Assembly (NCBI RefSeq): GCF_902728265.1
Contig: NZ_CACVBR010000008.1
Location: forward strand, 62,001-126,000
Origin: Chryseobacterium potabilaquae
GTDB lineage: Bacteria; Bacteroidota; Bacteroidia; Flavobacteriales; Weeksellaceae
Length of the DNA: 64,000 bases
Reading direction: 5' to 3'
This document shows positions 1 through 8,715 of the stretch, piece after piece. Each line of letters begins with the position of its first letter. Position 1 is the stretch's first letter. The position numbers and the translations under genes are program-made. Below the pieces are notes generated by a model, which was given only the letters and a program-made list of their open reading frames with translations, searched no databases and was not told where the DNA came from.

Positions 1-2
1 AT

Positions 3-98
3 CTGGCAAGCTTTCACGATGAAATTTTAAGTCAGGGATGTCTCCCTCTTGATATCTTAAATAGAAAAATGGAACTTTGGGCCAAAAAACAGAAGTAA
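3..98 (+). CDS. DUF885-family protein, C-terminal fragment
   Basis: Only the last 31 codons lie in the window; the gene enters from the left and stops with TAA at 96-98. The peptide contains FHDEILSQG and PLDILNRKMELW, which match the way DUF885 proteins end (a conserved FHD...L..G..PL...L....W tail). DUF885 proteins are usually exported, metallopeptidase-like proteins of uncertain function. With so little sequence no active-site residue can be checked, so the assignment rests on tail similarity alone. A terminator hairpin follows about 50 bases downstream. Confidence 0.6.
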   Translation: MASFHDEILSQGCLPLDILNRKMELWAKKQK

Positions 99-145
99 AC
101 ATTTATTCTAAAATACTATAGTCAAAACATTCATAAATATGTTCA

Positions 146-178
146 AAAAAATCTCTTTCAAATAGAAAGAGATTTTTT
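146..178. terminator. Bidirectional terminator between DUF885 gene and nth
   Basis: Perfect 9-bp stem ATCTCTTTC / GAAAGAGAT (151-159 with 165-173), a 5-base loop, and flanking A and T runs that also pair. It lies between two convergent genes and can serve both. Confidence 0.85.
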
Positions 179-797
179 ATTGATCAAACATCATTTTTGT
201 AATAAAATCTTTTTCACCCTTCCCTCTTGCCGGAGAATATTCTCTACCGTAAAAAATGATTTGAAGATGAAGTTTATTCCACACCTTTTCCGCAAAAATT
301 CGCTTAGCATCTTTTTCTGTTTCTACCACATTCTTTCCCGAGGTCAACTTCCACTGCGTCATAAGTCTGTGAATATGGGTATCAACCGGAAAGGCCGGAA
401 ATCCAAAGCCTTGGCTCATCACTACAGAAGCTGTTTTATGGCCAACACCGGGAAGAGCCTCTAATTCTTCATAAGTCTGAGGTACTACCCCATGATGCCT
501 TTCCAGCAGAAGTTCTGCCATTCTTTTCAGATTTTTAGCTTTTGTATTCGAGAGCCCTATTTCTTTAATTAGTTCCCTGATCTCTTCTACCTCCAACTGA
601 GCCATTTTTTCAGGTGTTCCAGCCACTTTAAAAAGAGCTGGAGTGACCTCATTCACTTTTTTATCTGTTGTTTGGGCAGAAAGTGCCACTGCAACCATCA
701 AAGTATAGGCATCTGTATGAGCCAATGGAATAGGAACTTCCGGATATAATTTTTCTAATTCCAATTGAATCAGTTCTGCTCTTTGCTTTTTTGTCAT
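177..797 (-). CDS. nth: Endonuclease III-type DNA glycosylase/AP lyase lacking the Fe-S cluster
   Basis: Base-excision repair enzyme that removes oxidised pyrimidines and nicks at the abasic site. The helix-hairpin-helix motif LPGVGHKTA (residues 115-123) supplies catalytic Lys121, and PVDTHIHRL supplies Asp139; both match the E. coli positions Lys120 and Asp138 within one residue. At 206 residues the length is close to the usual size. The oddity is the C-terminus: the family normally ends with four cysteines binding a [4Fe-4S] cluster, but here the matching stretch is YSPARGKGEKDF and the whole protein contains no cysteine. The catalytic core looks intact, so an active cluster-free enzyme is the natural reading. 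It shares a terminator with the gene to its left and is divergent from bcp. Confidence 0.92.
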   Translation of the reverse strand: MTKKQRAELIQLELEKLYPEVPIPLAHTDAYTLMVAVALSAQTTDKKVNEVTPALFKVAGTPEKMAQLEVEEIRELIKEIGLSNTKAKNLKRMAELLLERHHGVVPQTYEELEALPGVGHKTASVVMSQGFGFPAFPVDTHIHRLMTQWKLTSGKNVVETEKDAKRIFAEKVWNKLHLQIIFYGREYSPARGKGEKDFITKMMFDQ

Positions 798-830
798 CTA
801 ACCACTAAATTTGAGCAAAAATAAATTATT

Positions 831-1286
831 ATGTTGAAAGTTGGAGATAAATTACCAAAATTTGAAGGGATTAATCAGGATGGAATTTCCATTAATTCAT
901 CACAATTATTAGGAAAAAAATTGGTTATATTCTTCTATCCACAAGCGAATACTCCCACATGTACTGTTGAAGCCTGTAATTTGAGTGATCATTATTCTAC
1001 TCTTACCAATGCCGGTCTGCAAGTATTGGGGATAAGTGGAGATACGGTAAAAAAACAAAAAAATTTCCATAGTAAATTTGCTTTTCCTTATGATCTAATT
1101 GCAGATGAAAATCATGAGATCCTCGAAAAGTTTGGCGTATGGCAAGAGAAAAAAACATTTGGAAAAACCTATATGGGAATTGTAAGAACCACTTTCATTT
1201 TTGATGAACAAGGAATTTGTAAAAGAGTGATTGAAAAAGTAACTTCTAAAACGGCTGCTAATCAGATCTTAGAAGGAATCAATTGA
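831..1286 (+). CDS. bcp: Thioredoxin-dependent peroxiredoxin, BCP/PrxQ type
   Basis: Cytoplasmic peroxidase that reduces hydrogen peroxide and organic hydroperoxides using thioredoxin. The 151-residue protein has the AhpC/TSA fold and the motif NTPTCTVEACN, in which Cys44 is the peroxidatic cysteine and Cys49 the resolving cysteine five residues later, the spacing typical of the BCP/PrxQ class. It starts at the ATG 33 bases from the divergent nth start, so the two repair and oxidative-stress genes share one short intergenic region. A hairpin terminator follows the stop. Confidence 0.93.
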   Translation: MLKVGDKLPKFEGINQDGISINSSQLLGKKLVIFFYPQANTPTCTVEACNLSDHYSTLTNAGLQVLGISGDTVKKQKNFHSKFAFPYDLIADENHEILEKFGVWQEKKTFGKTYMGIVRTTFIFDEQGICKRVIEKVTSKTAANQILEGIN

Positions 1287-1295
1287 TATTTATCA

Positions 1296-1340
1296 CAAAG
1301 ATTTAGTTTTAAGTATTAAAATTAAATCTTTGCTCTTTTT
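1296..1340 (+). terminator. Terminator after bcp
   Basis: CAAAGATTTA (1296-1305) pairs perfectly with TAAATCTTTG (1323-1332) across a 17-base loop and is followed by CTCTTTTT. Confidence 0.7.
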
Positions 1341-1363
1341 ACTTTCTTTAAAAGGACTACAAA

Positions 1364-1903
1364 TCAATCTGTCTCATAATACATTAACTCTTCAATATCA
1401 TCAGGAAGAACAACATATTTCTTAAATTTCAATCCTAATTTTTCAATCAATTTCTGCGACGAAAAATTATCTTTTGAAGTGATCGCCGAAATTTTTTTTA
1501 ATCCAAACTCATTCATTCCTATCGATTTTATCTTTTGAGCCGCTTCATAAGCAAAACCCCTTCCTTCAAACTCATCAAGTAAAGAAAATCCAATATCAAC
1601 AACATCTAACCCTTCTCTCTCAAATATTCCTACTCCTCCTATTTTATTATTACTATCCTTTGTTATAATCAAATAGTTACCAAACCCGAGTCTTTTAAAT
1701 TGTGGAAGGAATTTACTTTCAATATAGTTTTCAGCATCAGAAAGACTCTTTATATTGCGGTCTCCTATATTTTTTATGAATTTAGGTCTATTATAAAGAT
1801 CATGAATAAAGGCAGCATCTTCTAATCCCATAGGGCGAATAATAAGCCTTTCTGTCTCGTAAAACTCTCCCTTTTGTTGATCTGAAATATTCTTTATTGA
1901 CAT
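1364..1903 (-). CDS. GNAT-family N-acetyltransferase (RimJ/RimL-like)
   Basis: A 179-residue acetyl-CoA-dependent acyltransferase. The start ETERLIIRPMGLEDAAFI is the characteristic N-terminal strand of the RimJ/RimL subgroup (acetyltransf_3). The middle part, with a bulky residue pattern ending in GFAYEAAQKI, corresponds to the acetyl-CoA pyrophosphate loop (usually Q/R-x-x-G-x-A), here in the relaxed form GRGFAYEA. SQKLIEKLGLKFKKY is the conserved C-terminal strand. The substrate cannot be read from sequence; protein N-terminal, antibiotic or small-molecule acetylation are all possible. It is monocistronic and convergent with bcp. Confidence 0.85.
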   Translation of the reverse strand: MSIKNISDQQKGEFYETERLIIRPMGLEDAAFIHDLYNRPKFIKNIGDRNIKSLSDAENYIESKFLPQFKRLGFGNYLIITKDSNNKIGGVGIFEREGLDVVDIGFSLLDEFEGRGFAYEAAQKIKSIGMNEFGLKKISAITSKDNFSSQKLIEKLGLKFKKYVVLPDDIEELMYYETD

Positions 1904-2049
1904 ATATAAATAAATACTTTTTTACATTTCAAAATTAGGCTATAGGATAATAACTACTAATTTCTTTATTAAAGATAGTATAATTTTGTTTTGAATAATA
2001 AGAAAAATGAATAGAGGAATAGAAAGATGAGTCCCTAAGTTTTTAAATA

Positions 2050-2724
2050 CTACTTCTTAGTGGAGCGTTTTCCTTTTTTAATAGTTTCTTCTTTTGGTTC
2101 CTCCTTCTTTTGTTCTAGTTTTAACAGTCTGGGATTATTGGTACATGTTTTATTGTAAAGTTCAATATAAGCTCCATGATCATCTACCTCACTAATCTCT
2201 CCAGTAGATTTATTGATCGTTAAGGTATAATGCTTTTTCTGATAAGGGCATTCTTTGGAGGTAAGTTTACCTAGGCCTAAATAATAATTTGTACCATCCT
2301 CATAATAGTTTCCCGCAATATCCTTAAACTCTTCATCTACAAAATAGCCATCTATTGCGACGGCTATAGCAGCCTCTTGCACATTATCAATTTTCCCTAT
2401 AAATATCTTCAAAGCTTGCAAATCTGTCACATAACCAACTTTTCCCCCTTGTGAATAGGCTATATAATAAAAACTATCTTCCTCTGGAAACAAATCAAAG
2501 CCAGAAGATTGAGGTGTATAATTGGGTTTTGCGCCAGACGTTATGATAGGCTGATCTTTACCACCATCGTTATATAGTAAAATCCAAGAACTTATTCCTG
2601 GGTTAGGAACGATCTTTTGTAAAATATTGGGAATATTCAAAAAATTTTCTTTTTCTTGAGAATACGTCCATATTCCTAAAAAAGTAACAATAAATAAAAT
2701 AAGTTTACACGTAATTTTTTTCAT
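2050..2724 (-). CDS. Secreted protein of unknown function
   Basis: I do not recognise this 224-residue protein. It begins with a signal peptide (MKK, then a hydrophobic run to about residue 20, ending TYSQ), a common signal-peptidase I end in flavobacteria. The middle alternates short hydrophobic strands with Gly/Asp turns, as in a soluble periplasmic or surface beta domain. The tail is a very basic Glu/Lys stretch (KKEEPKEE, then KKGKRSTKK), which looks like a disordered extension. It lies 33 bases downstream of manC on the same strand and may be the last gene of the tolC-sprT-manC operon. Confidence 0.7.
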   Translation of the reverse strand: MKKITCKLILFIVTFLGIWTYSQEKENFLNIPNILQKIVPNPGISSWILLYNDGGKDQPIITSGAKPNYTPQSSGFDLFPEEDSFYYIAYSQGGKVGYVTDLQALKIFIGKIDNVQEAAIAVAIDGYFVDEEFKDIAGNYYEDGTNYYLGLGKLTSKECPYQKKHYTLTINKSTGEISEVDDHGAYIELYNKTCTNNPRLLKLEQKKEEPKEETIKKGKRSTKK

Positions 2725-2757
2725 ATGCCAAAAACTAGCAGAAAGTATACCAATTAT

Positions 2758-3840
2758 TTACATAAATTTTTCTCCTTTTTTGAAATTTTTCAAATCTAGG
2801 ACATAATCTTTTATTAATTGGTCATGCTCTCTAGGACAAATAAGCAAAACTTTCTCTGTATCTACAACAATATAATCTTTAAGACCATCTATTACAACCA
2901 TTTTATGATTATTTTTCATATGAATAATATTCCCGGTCGAATCATATGTTAAAAGATATTTTTGATTAATCGCATTATCATTTTCATCTTTTTCCGTGTT
3001 TTCATATACGGAAGTCCATGTCCCCAAATCACTCCATCCCAAGTCTGCAGGTATTACATACACATTCTTTGCTTTTTCTAAAATTCCATTATCAATAGAA
3101 ATTTTTTGTACTTTAGGATAAATAATTTCTATACAATTATTCTCTTCTTTTGAATTATAATCACATGCCTTAAAATGTTGTGCCATTTCTGGCAAGTATT
3201 CTTCAAATGCATCATGTATACTCTTAACATTCCATATAAAGATTCCTGCATTCCAAAGAAAATCACCACTTTCTAAAAAACTTTGGGCTATTTCCAAAAT
3301 GGGTTTTTCAGTAAATGTTTTCACTTTAAAAAAGTCAGACCCTTTTTTATCAACAAATTGAATATATCCATATCCTATGTCCGGTCTAGTAGGAGTAATT
3401 CCCAATGTTACAAGAAAATCATTTTTAGAAGCCAAATCAAAAGCGATCTCTACTTTTTGTAAAAAAGTTTCTTCTTTAAGTATTAAATGATCAGCTGGCA
3501 AAACGATCATCGTAGCCTGGGGATCAATTTCGGCAATTTTATTCGCCATATATAAATTACATGCAGACGTATTTTTAGCCATAGGCTCACCCACGATATT
3601 CTCTTCAGGAATTTCCGGGAGTTGTTGGTGAGAAAGACTTACATATTCTTTATTCGTAATTACAAATATATTTTCGTCGGGGATTATCTTTTTGATTCTA
3701 TCATATGTTTGTTGAATCATTGTTCGCCCAACGCCTAAAATATCTTGAAATTGTTTTGGAAATTTCTGTGTGCTCATCGGCCAGAATCTACTTCCGATTC
3801 CTCCTGCCATTATCACACAGTATTTATCTGATCTTGACAT
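2758..3840 (-). CDS. manC: Mannose-1-phosphate guanylyltransferase
   Basis: Cytoplasmic enzyme making GDP-mannose from mannose-1-phosphate and GTP, a precursor of GDP-fucose, GDP-rhamnose and mannose-containing surface glycans. The nucleotidyltransferase signature AGGIGSRFWPMSTQKFPKQF lies at residues 12-31, with the downstream family blocks FTEKP and LWNAGIFIW. The 360-residue length fits the single-domain bacterial form, without the C-terminal phosphomannose isomerase domain of larger ManC/AlgA proteins. It starts two bases after the sprT-like stop and is probably cotranscribed with it, although the products have no obvious functional link. Confidence 0.92.
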   Translation of the reverse strand: MSRSDKYCVIMAGGIGSRFWPMSTQKFPKQFQDILGVGRTMIQQTYDRIKKIIPDENIFVITNKEYVSLSHQQLPEIPEENIVGEPMAKNTSACNLYMANKIAEIDPQATMIVLPADHLILKEETFLQKVEIAFDLASKNDFLVTLGITPTRPDIGYGYIQFVDKKGSDFFKVKTFTEKPILEIAQSFLESGDFLWNAGIFIWNVKSIHDAFEEYLPEMAQHFKACDYNSKEENNCIEIIYPKVQKISIDNGILEKAKNVYVIPADLGWSDLGTWTSVYENTEKDENDNAINQKYLLTYDSTGNIIHMKNNHKMVVIDGLKDYIVVDTEKVLLICPREHDQLIKDYVLDLKNFKKGEKFM

Positions 3841-3842
3841 TT

Positions 3843-4433
3843 TTAACTACATTTTTCTACCCTTGCCAAAGGTTTGAAAGAATACTTCCTTCCCGTCTCA
3901 AGGTTCTTACAAAGATAGTTTTTTTTGATCAGACCTTCTAATAAATACTTTTCATTTCGAAAAATAAAAAGATCCCCCTTTTGAAGCCCTTCAATAAACT
4001 GAAGATTATCATCTTGTGTTTCAACGTGAAAATATCTTACAAGAGCCGGACTTGCCATAAAATTAGCTTTTGGAGATTTTGAAAATTTTACAATTATTGG
4101 TTTCAAATCATCATCATACACTTCTAAACTTTCCAACAACATTCTTCCGAATGTTATTTTCCACTCATTTCCATGAGGAGATATTCTCCGTCCATACTTT
4201 TCAAACGCTATCAGATGAGCCAATTCATGAGTAAGTACAAAGAAAAAAAGAGGTGGGGACAATGTCGAATTTATCGTTATTTCGTGAGAATTATCCGGTA
4301 ATTTTCTATAATCTCCCAATTTGGAACTCCTACCTCTGGTGATTTTAATATGTATATAGTAATCCGAAAACCAATTCTTCAAATAACCAAAAGTATTCTC
4401 GGGTAAATATGTTTCTAATGACTGAATTGACAT
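3843..4433 (-). CDS. SprT-like zinc metalloprotease-domain protein
   Basis: A 196-residue SprT-like protein. The motif THELAHLIAFEKYG gives zinc ligands His69 and His73 with catalytic Glu70, and HGNEWK gives the third histidine, His87, which is the HExxH...H arrangement of the SprT/SPRTN group. The C-terminal part, from about residue 140, is a small beta domain. It has KNYLCKN and ends VEKCS, so a full four-cysteine zinc ribbon is not evident. Bacterial SprT proteins are poorly understood; the eukaryotic relative SPRTN degrades DNA-protein crosslinks. The gene lies one base from tolC and two from manC. Confidence 0.85.
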   Translation of the reverse strand: MSIQSLETYLPENTFGYLKNWFSDYYIHIKITRGRSSKLGDYRKLPDNSHEITINSTLSPPLFFFVLTHELAHLIAFEKYGRRISPHGNEWKITFGRMLLESLEVYDDDLKPIIVKFSKSPKANFMASPALVRYFHVETQDDNLQFIEGLQKGDLFIFRNEKYLLEGLIKKNYLCKNLETGRKYSFKPLARVEKCS

Positions 4434-4434
4434 T

Positions 4435-5781
4435 TTATAAACTTAATGGAATTCCAGAATAGAAGTTCAATAATTTAATACTGAAAATATAATTATATTT
4501 TGCTTGAACCACAGAGCCCTGTGCATTAGCATAATTATTTCTGGCTATATTGACATCATAAATAGTTGATCTTCCGGCTGCATAACTTTTATCTGCAAAA
4601 TCTAGGGCTAATTTCGTACTTTTCTCGGTCTCTACAGCAGCTAAAAAAGTTTCATAATTGGCATCTGCATCAAACTGGGCTTTCTGAACATTTTCTCTTA
4701 CCGCTTGCTTTTGCTGCTCAAAAGAGTTCTTTGCAATACTTTCATTAATTTTGGCTTGCTCTACTTGAAGTTTAGTAATTCCTTTATTAAAAATAGGAAT
4801 ATTAACGGATACACCTACATTTTGTCCAAAGTTATCTTTATACTGTTGAAAAAAAGTAGATTCCTTGATAGGATTAAAAAAATTATCTACTCCCACCGTG
4901 TTTGTATTTAATAAATTGTTGTAAAAACTCCCTAATCCTACATTTGCCGTTACCGTAGGCCAAAAATCTGTTTTATTTACTTTAGTTTGAGCTTCGGCGG
5001 CCCTAATTCTACTTTCTGCAGCTTTCACTTGAGGTTGAGTTTCATAAGCCGTGGCTAATACCTCATCAACCGATTTTAATTGCGGATCTAGCTGATCCGG
5101 AACATCCACACTTTCCACATCAAAATCTTTATAATCCGAGAGTTGTAATAGCTGAACTAAAGCAAATAAACTTCTTCCCACATTAATCTCCGATGTTTTA
5201 AGGTTTTGTTTTTCTCTGGCCAATGCTGCCTCTGCTTCCGCTAAAACAGTCTGAGCCGTTGTACCTATATTGGTTGTAATCTTTGCTCTATCATATTGCT
5301 TTTGTGCATTTTCTACCGCAACCTGTGAAATTTTCACTATTTCTTTATTCAGCAAAGTGGTAAGATACTGCTGTACAATTTGAAGAGAAATATCGTTTCT
5401 TATCGACTCAATATCGTATTGGCTTGCTTGAACATCAAATTCGGTTTTTCTGATGATTTTCTCTAATCTTCCATTATTATACACCAACATATCTGCTCCT
5501 ACACTAGCATTATTATAAAATCGATCATTTCGAATACTTTCTGTTCCCAATGAAGCTTGCCCAAAGCTTACTGTATTTCCTACGTTTGCCGATACAGAAG
5601 GAAGGTAATTTTTCCTAGCTATTTTAAGATTAACATCTTGGACTTGTTTTGAATATTCATTTTGAATTACACGAAGGTTATGCTCTATAGCATAGTCCAC
5701 ACATTCTCTCAAAGACCATTTTTTCTGAGCATTTATAGCCAAACAAGATAAACAAAAAATAAAAGTTAGCCTTTTTTTCAT
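4435..5781 (-). CDS. TolC-family outer-membrane efflux protein
   Basis: A 448-residue outer-membrane channel of the TolC/OEP family, which forms the exit duct of tripartite efflux pumps and type I secretion systems. The signal peptide ends near residue 18 (CLAINAQ). WSLRECVDYAIEHNL is the conserved start of the first repeat, and long helical coiled-coil segments rich in Ala, Gln and Glu recur twice as expected. STIYDVNIARNNYANAQ and the tail KYNYIFSIKLLNFYSG match the second repeat and C-terminus. No membrane-fusion protein or inner-membrane pump lies nearby, so it must pair with one encoded elsewhere. Confidence 0.92.
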   Translation of the reverse strand: MKKRLTFIFCLSCLAINAQKKWSLRECVDYAIEHNLRVIQNEYSKQVQDVNLKIARKNYLPSVSANVGNTVSFGQASLGTESIRNDRFYNNASVGADMLVYNNGRLEKIIRKTEFDVQASQYDIESIRNDISLQIVQQYLTTLLNKEIVKISQVAVENAQKQYDRAKITTNIGTTAQTVLAEAEAALAREKQNLKTSEINVGRSLFALVQLLQLSDYKDFDVESVDVPDQLDPQLKSVDEVLATAYETQPQVKAAESRIRAAEAQTKVNKTDFWPTVTANVGLGSFYNNLLNTNTVGVDNFFNPIKESTFFQQYKDNFGQNVGVSVNIPIFNKGITKLQVEQAKINESIAKNSFEQQKQAVRENVQKAQFDADANYETFLAAVETEKSTKLALDFADKSYAAGRSTIYDVNIARNNYANAQGSVVQAKYNYIFSIKLLNFYSGIPLSL

Positions 5782-5878
5782 ACCTAGGATTTACTATAAT
5801 TAGACGAACAAAGTATAAAAAAAGTTACACTTTTAAAAATTAATTTATTTTTAAAAAAACTTTTGAGAATTTTGCACT

Positions 5879-7123
5879 ATGAATAACGAGCAATATAAAG
5901 AGGCCGTTGAATGGCTTTTCGCCCAAGCTCCCAATTACCAAATCGAGGGACAAAAAGCCTATAAACCAGGCTTAGATAATATCATCAAGCTTTGTGCATT
6001 TTTTGGAAATCCCCAAGAAAAAATACGCTGCATTCATATTGGAGGTACAAACGGAAAAGGTTCCTCAAGCAATATGCTAGCTTCAGTTCTCCAAGAGGCA
6101 GGCTATAAGGTAGGTCTATACAACTCCCCTCATCTTATTGATTTCACAGAGCGAATAAAAATAAATGGTCAAAACTGCGATAAACCTTTTGTGTATGATT
6201 TCATTAAAAAATTACAAACCCTTCCCTCCGAGATACGTCCTTCTTTTTTTGAGTTTACCACCATTATGGCTTTCGAATACTTCTATCAAAGAAATATAGA
6301 TTTCGCCATTATCGAAGTAGGTCTAGGTGGTAGGCTAGATTCAACAAACATTATTAATCCTTTAATTTCTGCCATTACCAATGTTCAATTGGATCATCAA
6401 AATATTTTAGGTAATACTATTGAAGAAATTGCCAGAGAAAAAGCCGGGATTGTAAAAAATAATATTCCGATTATTTCTGGAGACGAAAATGAATCCGTGA
6501 AAAATATTATCAAAGAAAAAGCACTCCAGCAAAACGCCCCGTTCATTGATGCTACTCATTTCATAACTTCTTTAGAATCTGATTTAAAAGGAAATTATCA
6601 GTCAAAAAATATCAGAGTCGTTTTAGCTATGATTGAAGAGTTAAAAAAATTAAATATAGACATCCCTGAAGAAAGTATAAGAAAAGGACTATTAAAAGTT
6701 CACAAAAATACAGGATTCATTGGTAGATGGTTTGAGTATTCAAAACATCCTTTAACAATATGTGATACGGGTCATAATCAAGCAGGGCTAGAATATGTTT
6801 TTACCCAATTAAATTCAATTCCTAAACAAAAACATATTATCTTAGGTTTTGTGAACGATAAAAAAATAGATGATGTAATGAATTTGTTACCTACTCATTC
6901 TCTATTCTATTTTGCAAAACCATCCATTGATAGAGGAAGACATCCTAAAGACTATGAAGATTTATTGATCAGCGCAAAAATTATTTATAAAATTTTCGAT
7001 TCTGTACAAGAAGCCTATCTTTCTGCAAAAGAGCATTGTACAAATGATGAAATGATTTTTATTGGCGGGAGCAACTTTGTTGTTGGGGATTTTTTAGAAA
7101 AAAATTTGCAAATTTCCGAATAA
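5879..7123 (+). CDS. folC: Bifunctional dihydrofolate/folylpolyglutamate synthase
   Basis: Mur-ligase-family enzyme that joins glutamate to dihydropteroate and extends the polyglutamate tail of folates in the cytoplasm. The ATP-binding loop is GGTNGKGSS (residues 55-63), and NSPHLIDFTERIKING is the folate-binding segment typical of FolC. FAIIEVGLGGRLDSTNI and SAITNVQLDHQNILG are the Mur-ligase magnesium-site blocks. IDRGRHPKDYEDL lies in the C-terminal domain. The length of 414 residues is normal. The promoter of the downstream tRNA genes overlaps its last codons. Confidence 0.94.
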   Translation: MNNEQYKEAVEWLFAQAPNYQIEGQKAYKPGLDNIIKLCAFFGNPQEKIRCIHIGGTNGKGSSSNMLASVLQEAGYKVGLYNSPHLIDFTERIKINGQNCDKPFVYDFIKKLQTLPSEIRPSFFEFTTIMAFEYFYQRNIDFAIIEVGLGGRLDSTNIINPLISAITNVQLDHQNILGNTIEEIAREKAGIVKNNIPIISGDENESVKNIIKEKALQQNAPFIDATHFITSLESDLKGNYQSKNIRVVLAMIEELKKLNIDIPEESIRKGLLKVHKNTGFIGRWFEYSKHPLTICDTGHNQAGLEYVFTQLNSIPKQKHIILGFVNDKKIDDVMNLLPTHSLFYFAKPSIDRGRHPKDYEDLLISAKIIYKIFDSVQEAYLSAKEHCTNDEMIFIGGSNFVVGDFLEKNLQISE

Positions 7124-7135
7124 GTCGTATATTTG
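7105..7135 (+). promoter_or_regulatory. Flavobacterial promoter of the tRNA-Val pair
   Basis: The -33 element TTTG (7105-7108) and -7 element TATATTTG (7128-7135) are separated by exactly 19 bases, matching the Bacteroidetes consensus TTTG-N19-TAnnTTTG. The -33 box sits inside the folC reading frame and the -7 box just past its stop. The first tRNA begins 31 bases downstream. Confidence 0.85.
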
Positions 7136-7165
7136 CACCACTCTAAACGAGAAAACAAGTATAGA

Positions 7166-7240
7166 GGGTTCTTAGCTCAGTTGGTTCAGAGCATCTGGTT
7201 TACACCCAGAGGGTCGGGGGTTCGAATCCCTCAGGACCCA
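7166..7240 (+). tRNA. tRNA-Val (anticodon TAC), copy 1
   Basis: A 75-base cloverleaf. The acceptor stem GGGTTCT / AGGACCC has one G-T pair. The D arm contains AGCTCAGTTGGTTCAGAGC, and the anticodon stem TCTGG/CCAGA encloses TTTACAC, giving anticodon TAC (valine). The T arm GGGGGTTCGAATCCC is canonical and the discriminator base is A. The 3' CCA is not encoded, so it must be added by nucleotidyltransferase. Confidence 0.97.
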
Positions 7241-7273
7241 CAGAAAAGGAAACGAAACCTTTCAAAAAAATTC

Positions 7274-7348
7274 GGGTTCTTAGCTCAGTTGGTTCAGAGC
7301 ATCTGGTTTACACCCAGAGGGTCGGGGGTTCGAATCCCTCAGGACCCA
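7274..7348 (+). tRNA. tRNA-Val (anticodon TAC), copy 2
   Basis: Identical over all 75 bases to the copy 33 bases upstream and reading valine through anticodon TAC. The two are cotranscribed from the promoter overlapping folC and end at the hairpin that follows. An exact tandem copy implies recent duplication or gene conversion. Confidence 0.97.
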
Positions 7349-7350
7349 CA

Positions 7351-7382
7351 AAAAATCTCTCAAGTTTTTGGGAGATTTTTTT
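7351..7382 (+). terminator. Terminator after tRNA-Val genes
   Basis: AAAAATCTC (7351-7359) pairs with GAGATTTTT (7372-7380) around a short loop and runs into a T tract. Confidence 0.85.
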
Positions 7383-7476
7383 ATTTATATAGCAATTAAT
7401 TAGATAGGATTTGAGTACTTTTGAGGATCGTGTGTTATTTTAAAATTATTAAGAATACAAATGCTAAATACATTAA

Positions 7477-8571
7477 ATGATTAAACCCTTAACATCTATA
7501 AGATTCTTTTTTGCCTTTATGGTATTTGCTTCTCATCTGGATTTTCTTCAAAATAGCAATTCCAAAATTCTACATTGGATTTACAACTACATTTTCCAAG
7601 AAGGATACATAGGCGTAAGTTTCTTTTTTATTTTAAGTGGATTTATTCTCGCATATAATTACCAAGATGACCTCATCAATAAACAGAGATCCAAAAGATT
7701 ATTTTATATCGCTAGATTTGCTCGGGTTTATCCCCTTCATTTATTGACATTTGTTATCTCAATTCCTTTAACCGATCTACAGTTTGTTAAAGATAAAAGT
7801 CTATGGTTCATGCAGGCCCTCACCAACATAACTCTTACACAAAGCTTTATTCCACTAAATAGTTTTTATTTTACTTTTAATTATCTTTCATGGAGTATAT
7901 CCAATGAAATATTTTTTTACGCCGCATTTCCCGCTCTTATTCTATTACTCACAAGGCTCAAAAAATACCGAATACTTACTATTTTAATCATCCTATCCAT
8001 TGTACCAGTATTAGCTGTGATAGCTCCTTCCAGTTGGTATCATCCGATATTCTATATCAATCCTTTTATTAGAGTGATTGACTTTATTATTGGAATATTA
8101 CTTTTCAATGCCTATAAAAAAATATCAAATAGAGAGTTTAAAATCAATTATAATTGGGTTGAATTTTCAGCTATTTTATTACTTGTCATTTTCTTTGTTT
8201 TTCATCAACAAATACCACAAGTTGCAAGGTATTCCTTTTATTATTGGATTCCTATGAGTTATTTGATTTTTTCTTTCTCTTTTCAAAAAGGAATTATTTC
8301 ACGGTTTTTATCCCATAAAACATTCATTTATTTAGGAGAAATAAGTTTTGGCTTCTATATGTTTCATCAAATTGTTTTAAGATACTTGAGTGATCTCAAT
8401 TCAAAAATTTTACATATGAACTATGGAATATATTTCACGTTAATTGCTTTTATTGTTTCATTAATAATTAGCCATTATAGTTTTGGTTGGTTTGAAACAC
8501 CCGTAAATAAGTATATAAACAAAAAGTTTAAAAAGATTTATTCTAGGGAAGATTTACAGAAAGTAGCTTAA
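7477..8571 (+). CDS. Acyltransferase 3 family integral membrane protein (OafA/YrhL-like)
   Basis: A 364-residue membrane enzyme of the acyltransferase_3 family, which O-acylates lipopolysaccharide, peptidoglycan, exopolysaccharide or small molecules. It starts MIKPLTSIRFFFAFMVFASHLDF: the RFFFAFMVFASH block carries the conserved Arg and His (normally R...F...V...H) needed for catalysis. IGVSFFFILSGFILAYNY is the second hallmark, and about ten hydrophobic helices follow. FGFYMFHQIVLRYL matches the late conserved helix, and a basic tail ends the protein. The acyl acceptor is unknown; the sugar-transferase operon opposite suggests a surface glycan. Confidence 0.88.
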   Translation: MIKPLTSIRFFFAFMVFASHLDFLQNSNSKILHWIYNYIFQEGYIGVSFFFILSGFILAYNYQDDLINKQRSKRLFYIARFARVYPLHLLTFVISIPLTDLQFVKDKSLWFMQALTNITLTQSFIPLNSFYFTFNYLSWSISNEIFFYAAFPALILLLTRLKKYRILTILIILSIVPVLAVIAPSSWYHPIFYINPFIRVIDFIIGILLFNAYKKISNREFKINYNWVEFSAILLLVIFFVFHQQIPQVARYSFYYWIPMSYLIFSFSFQKGIISRFLSHKTFIYLGEISFGFYMFHQIVLRYLSDLNSKILHMNYGIYFTLIAFIVSLIISHYSFGWFETPVNKYINKKFKKIYSREDLQKVA

Positions 8572-8715
8572 AACACAATGAATAATAGGAATGGCTAAAA
8601 GAAAAAACGGTAAATTATCTGAATAAGAAATAAAATAATATCCTTTAGTTTTTTTAATTTTAATCATTAAACAGAGCATTATTTGAGTAAAATAAATAGG
8701 AAAATATCTTTTTAT

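Noticed and set aside
180..464. 94-residue plus-strand ORF opposite nth
   Set aside because: Antisense shadow of the nth coding sequence without independent features.
7133..7399. 88-residue ORF across the two tRNA genes
   Set aside because: It translates two identical tRNA genes; the repeats in the protein are the tRNA copies.
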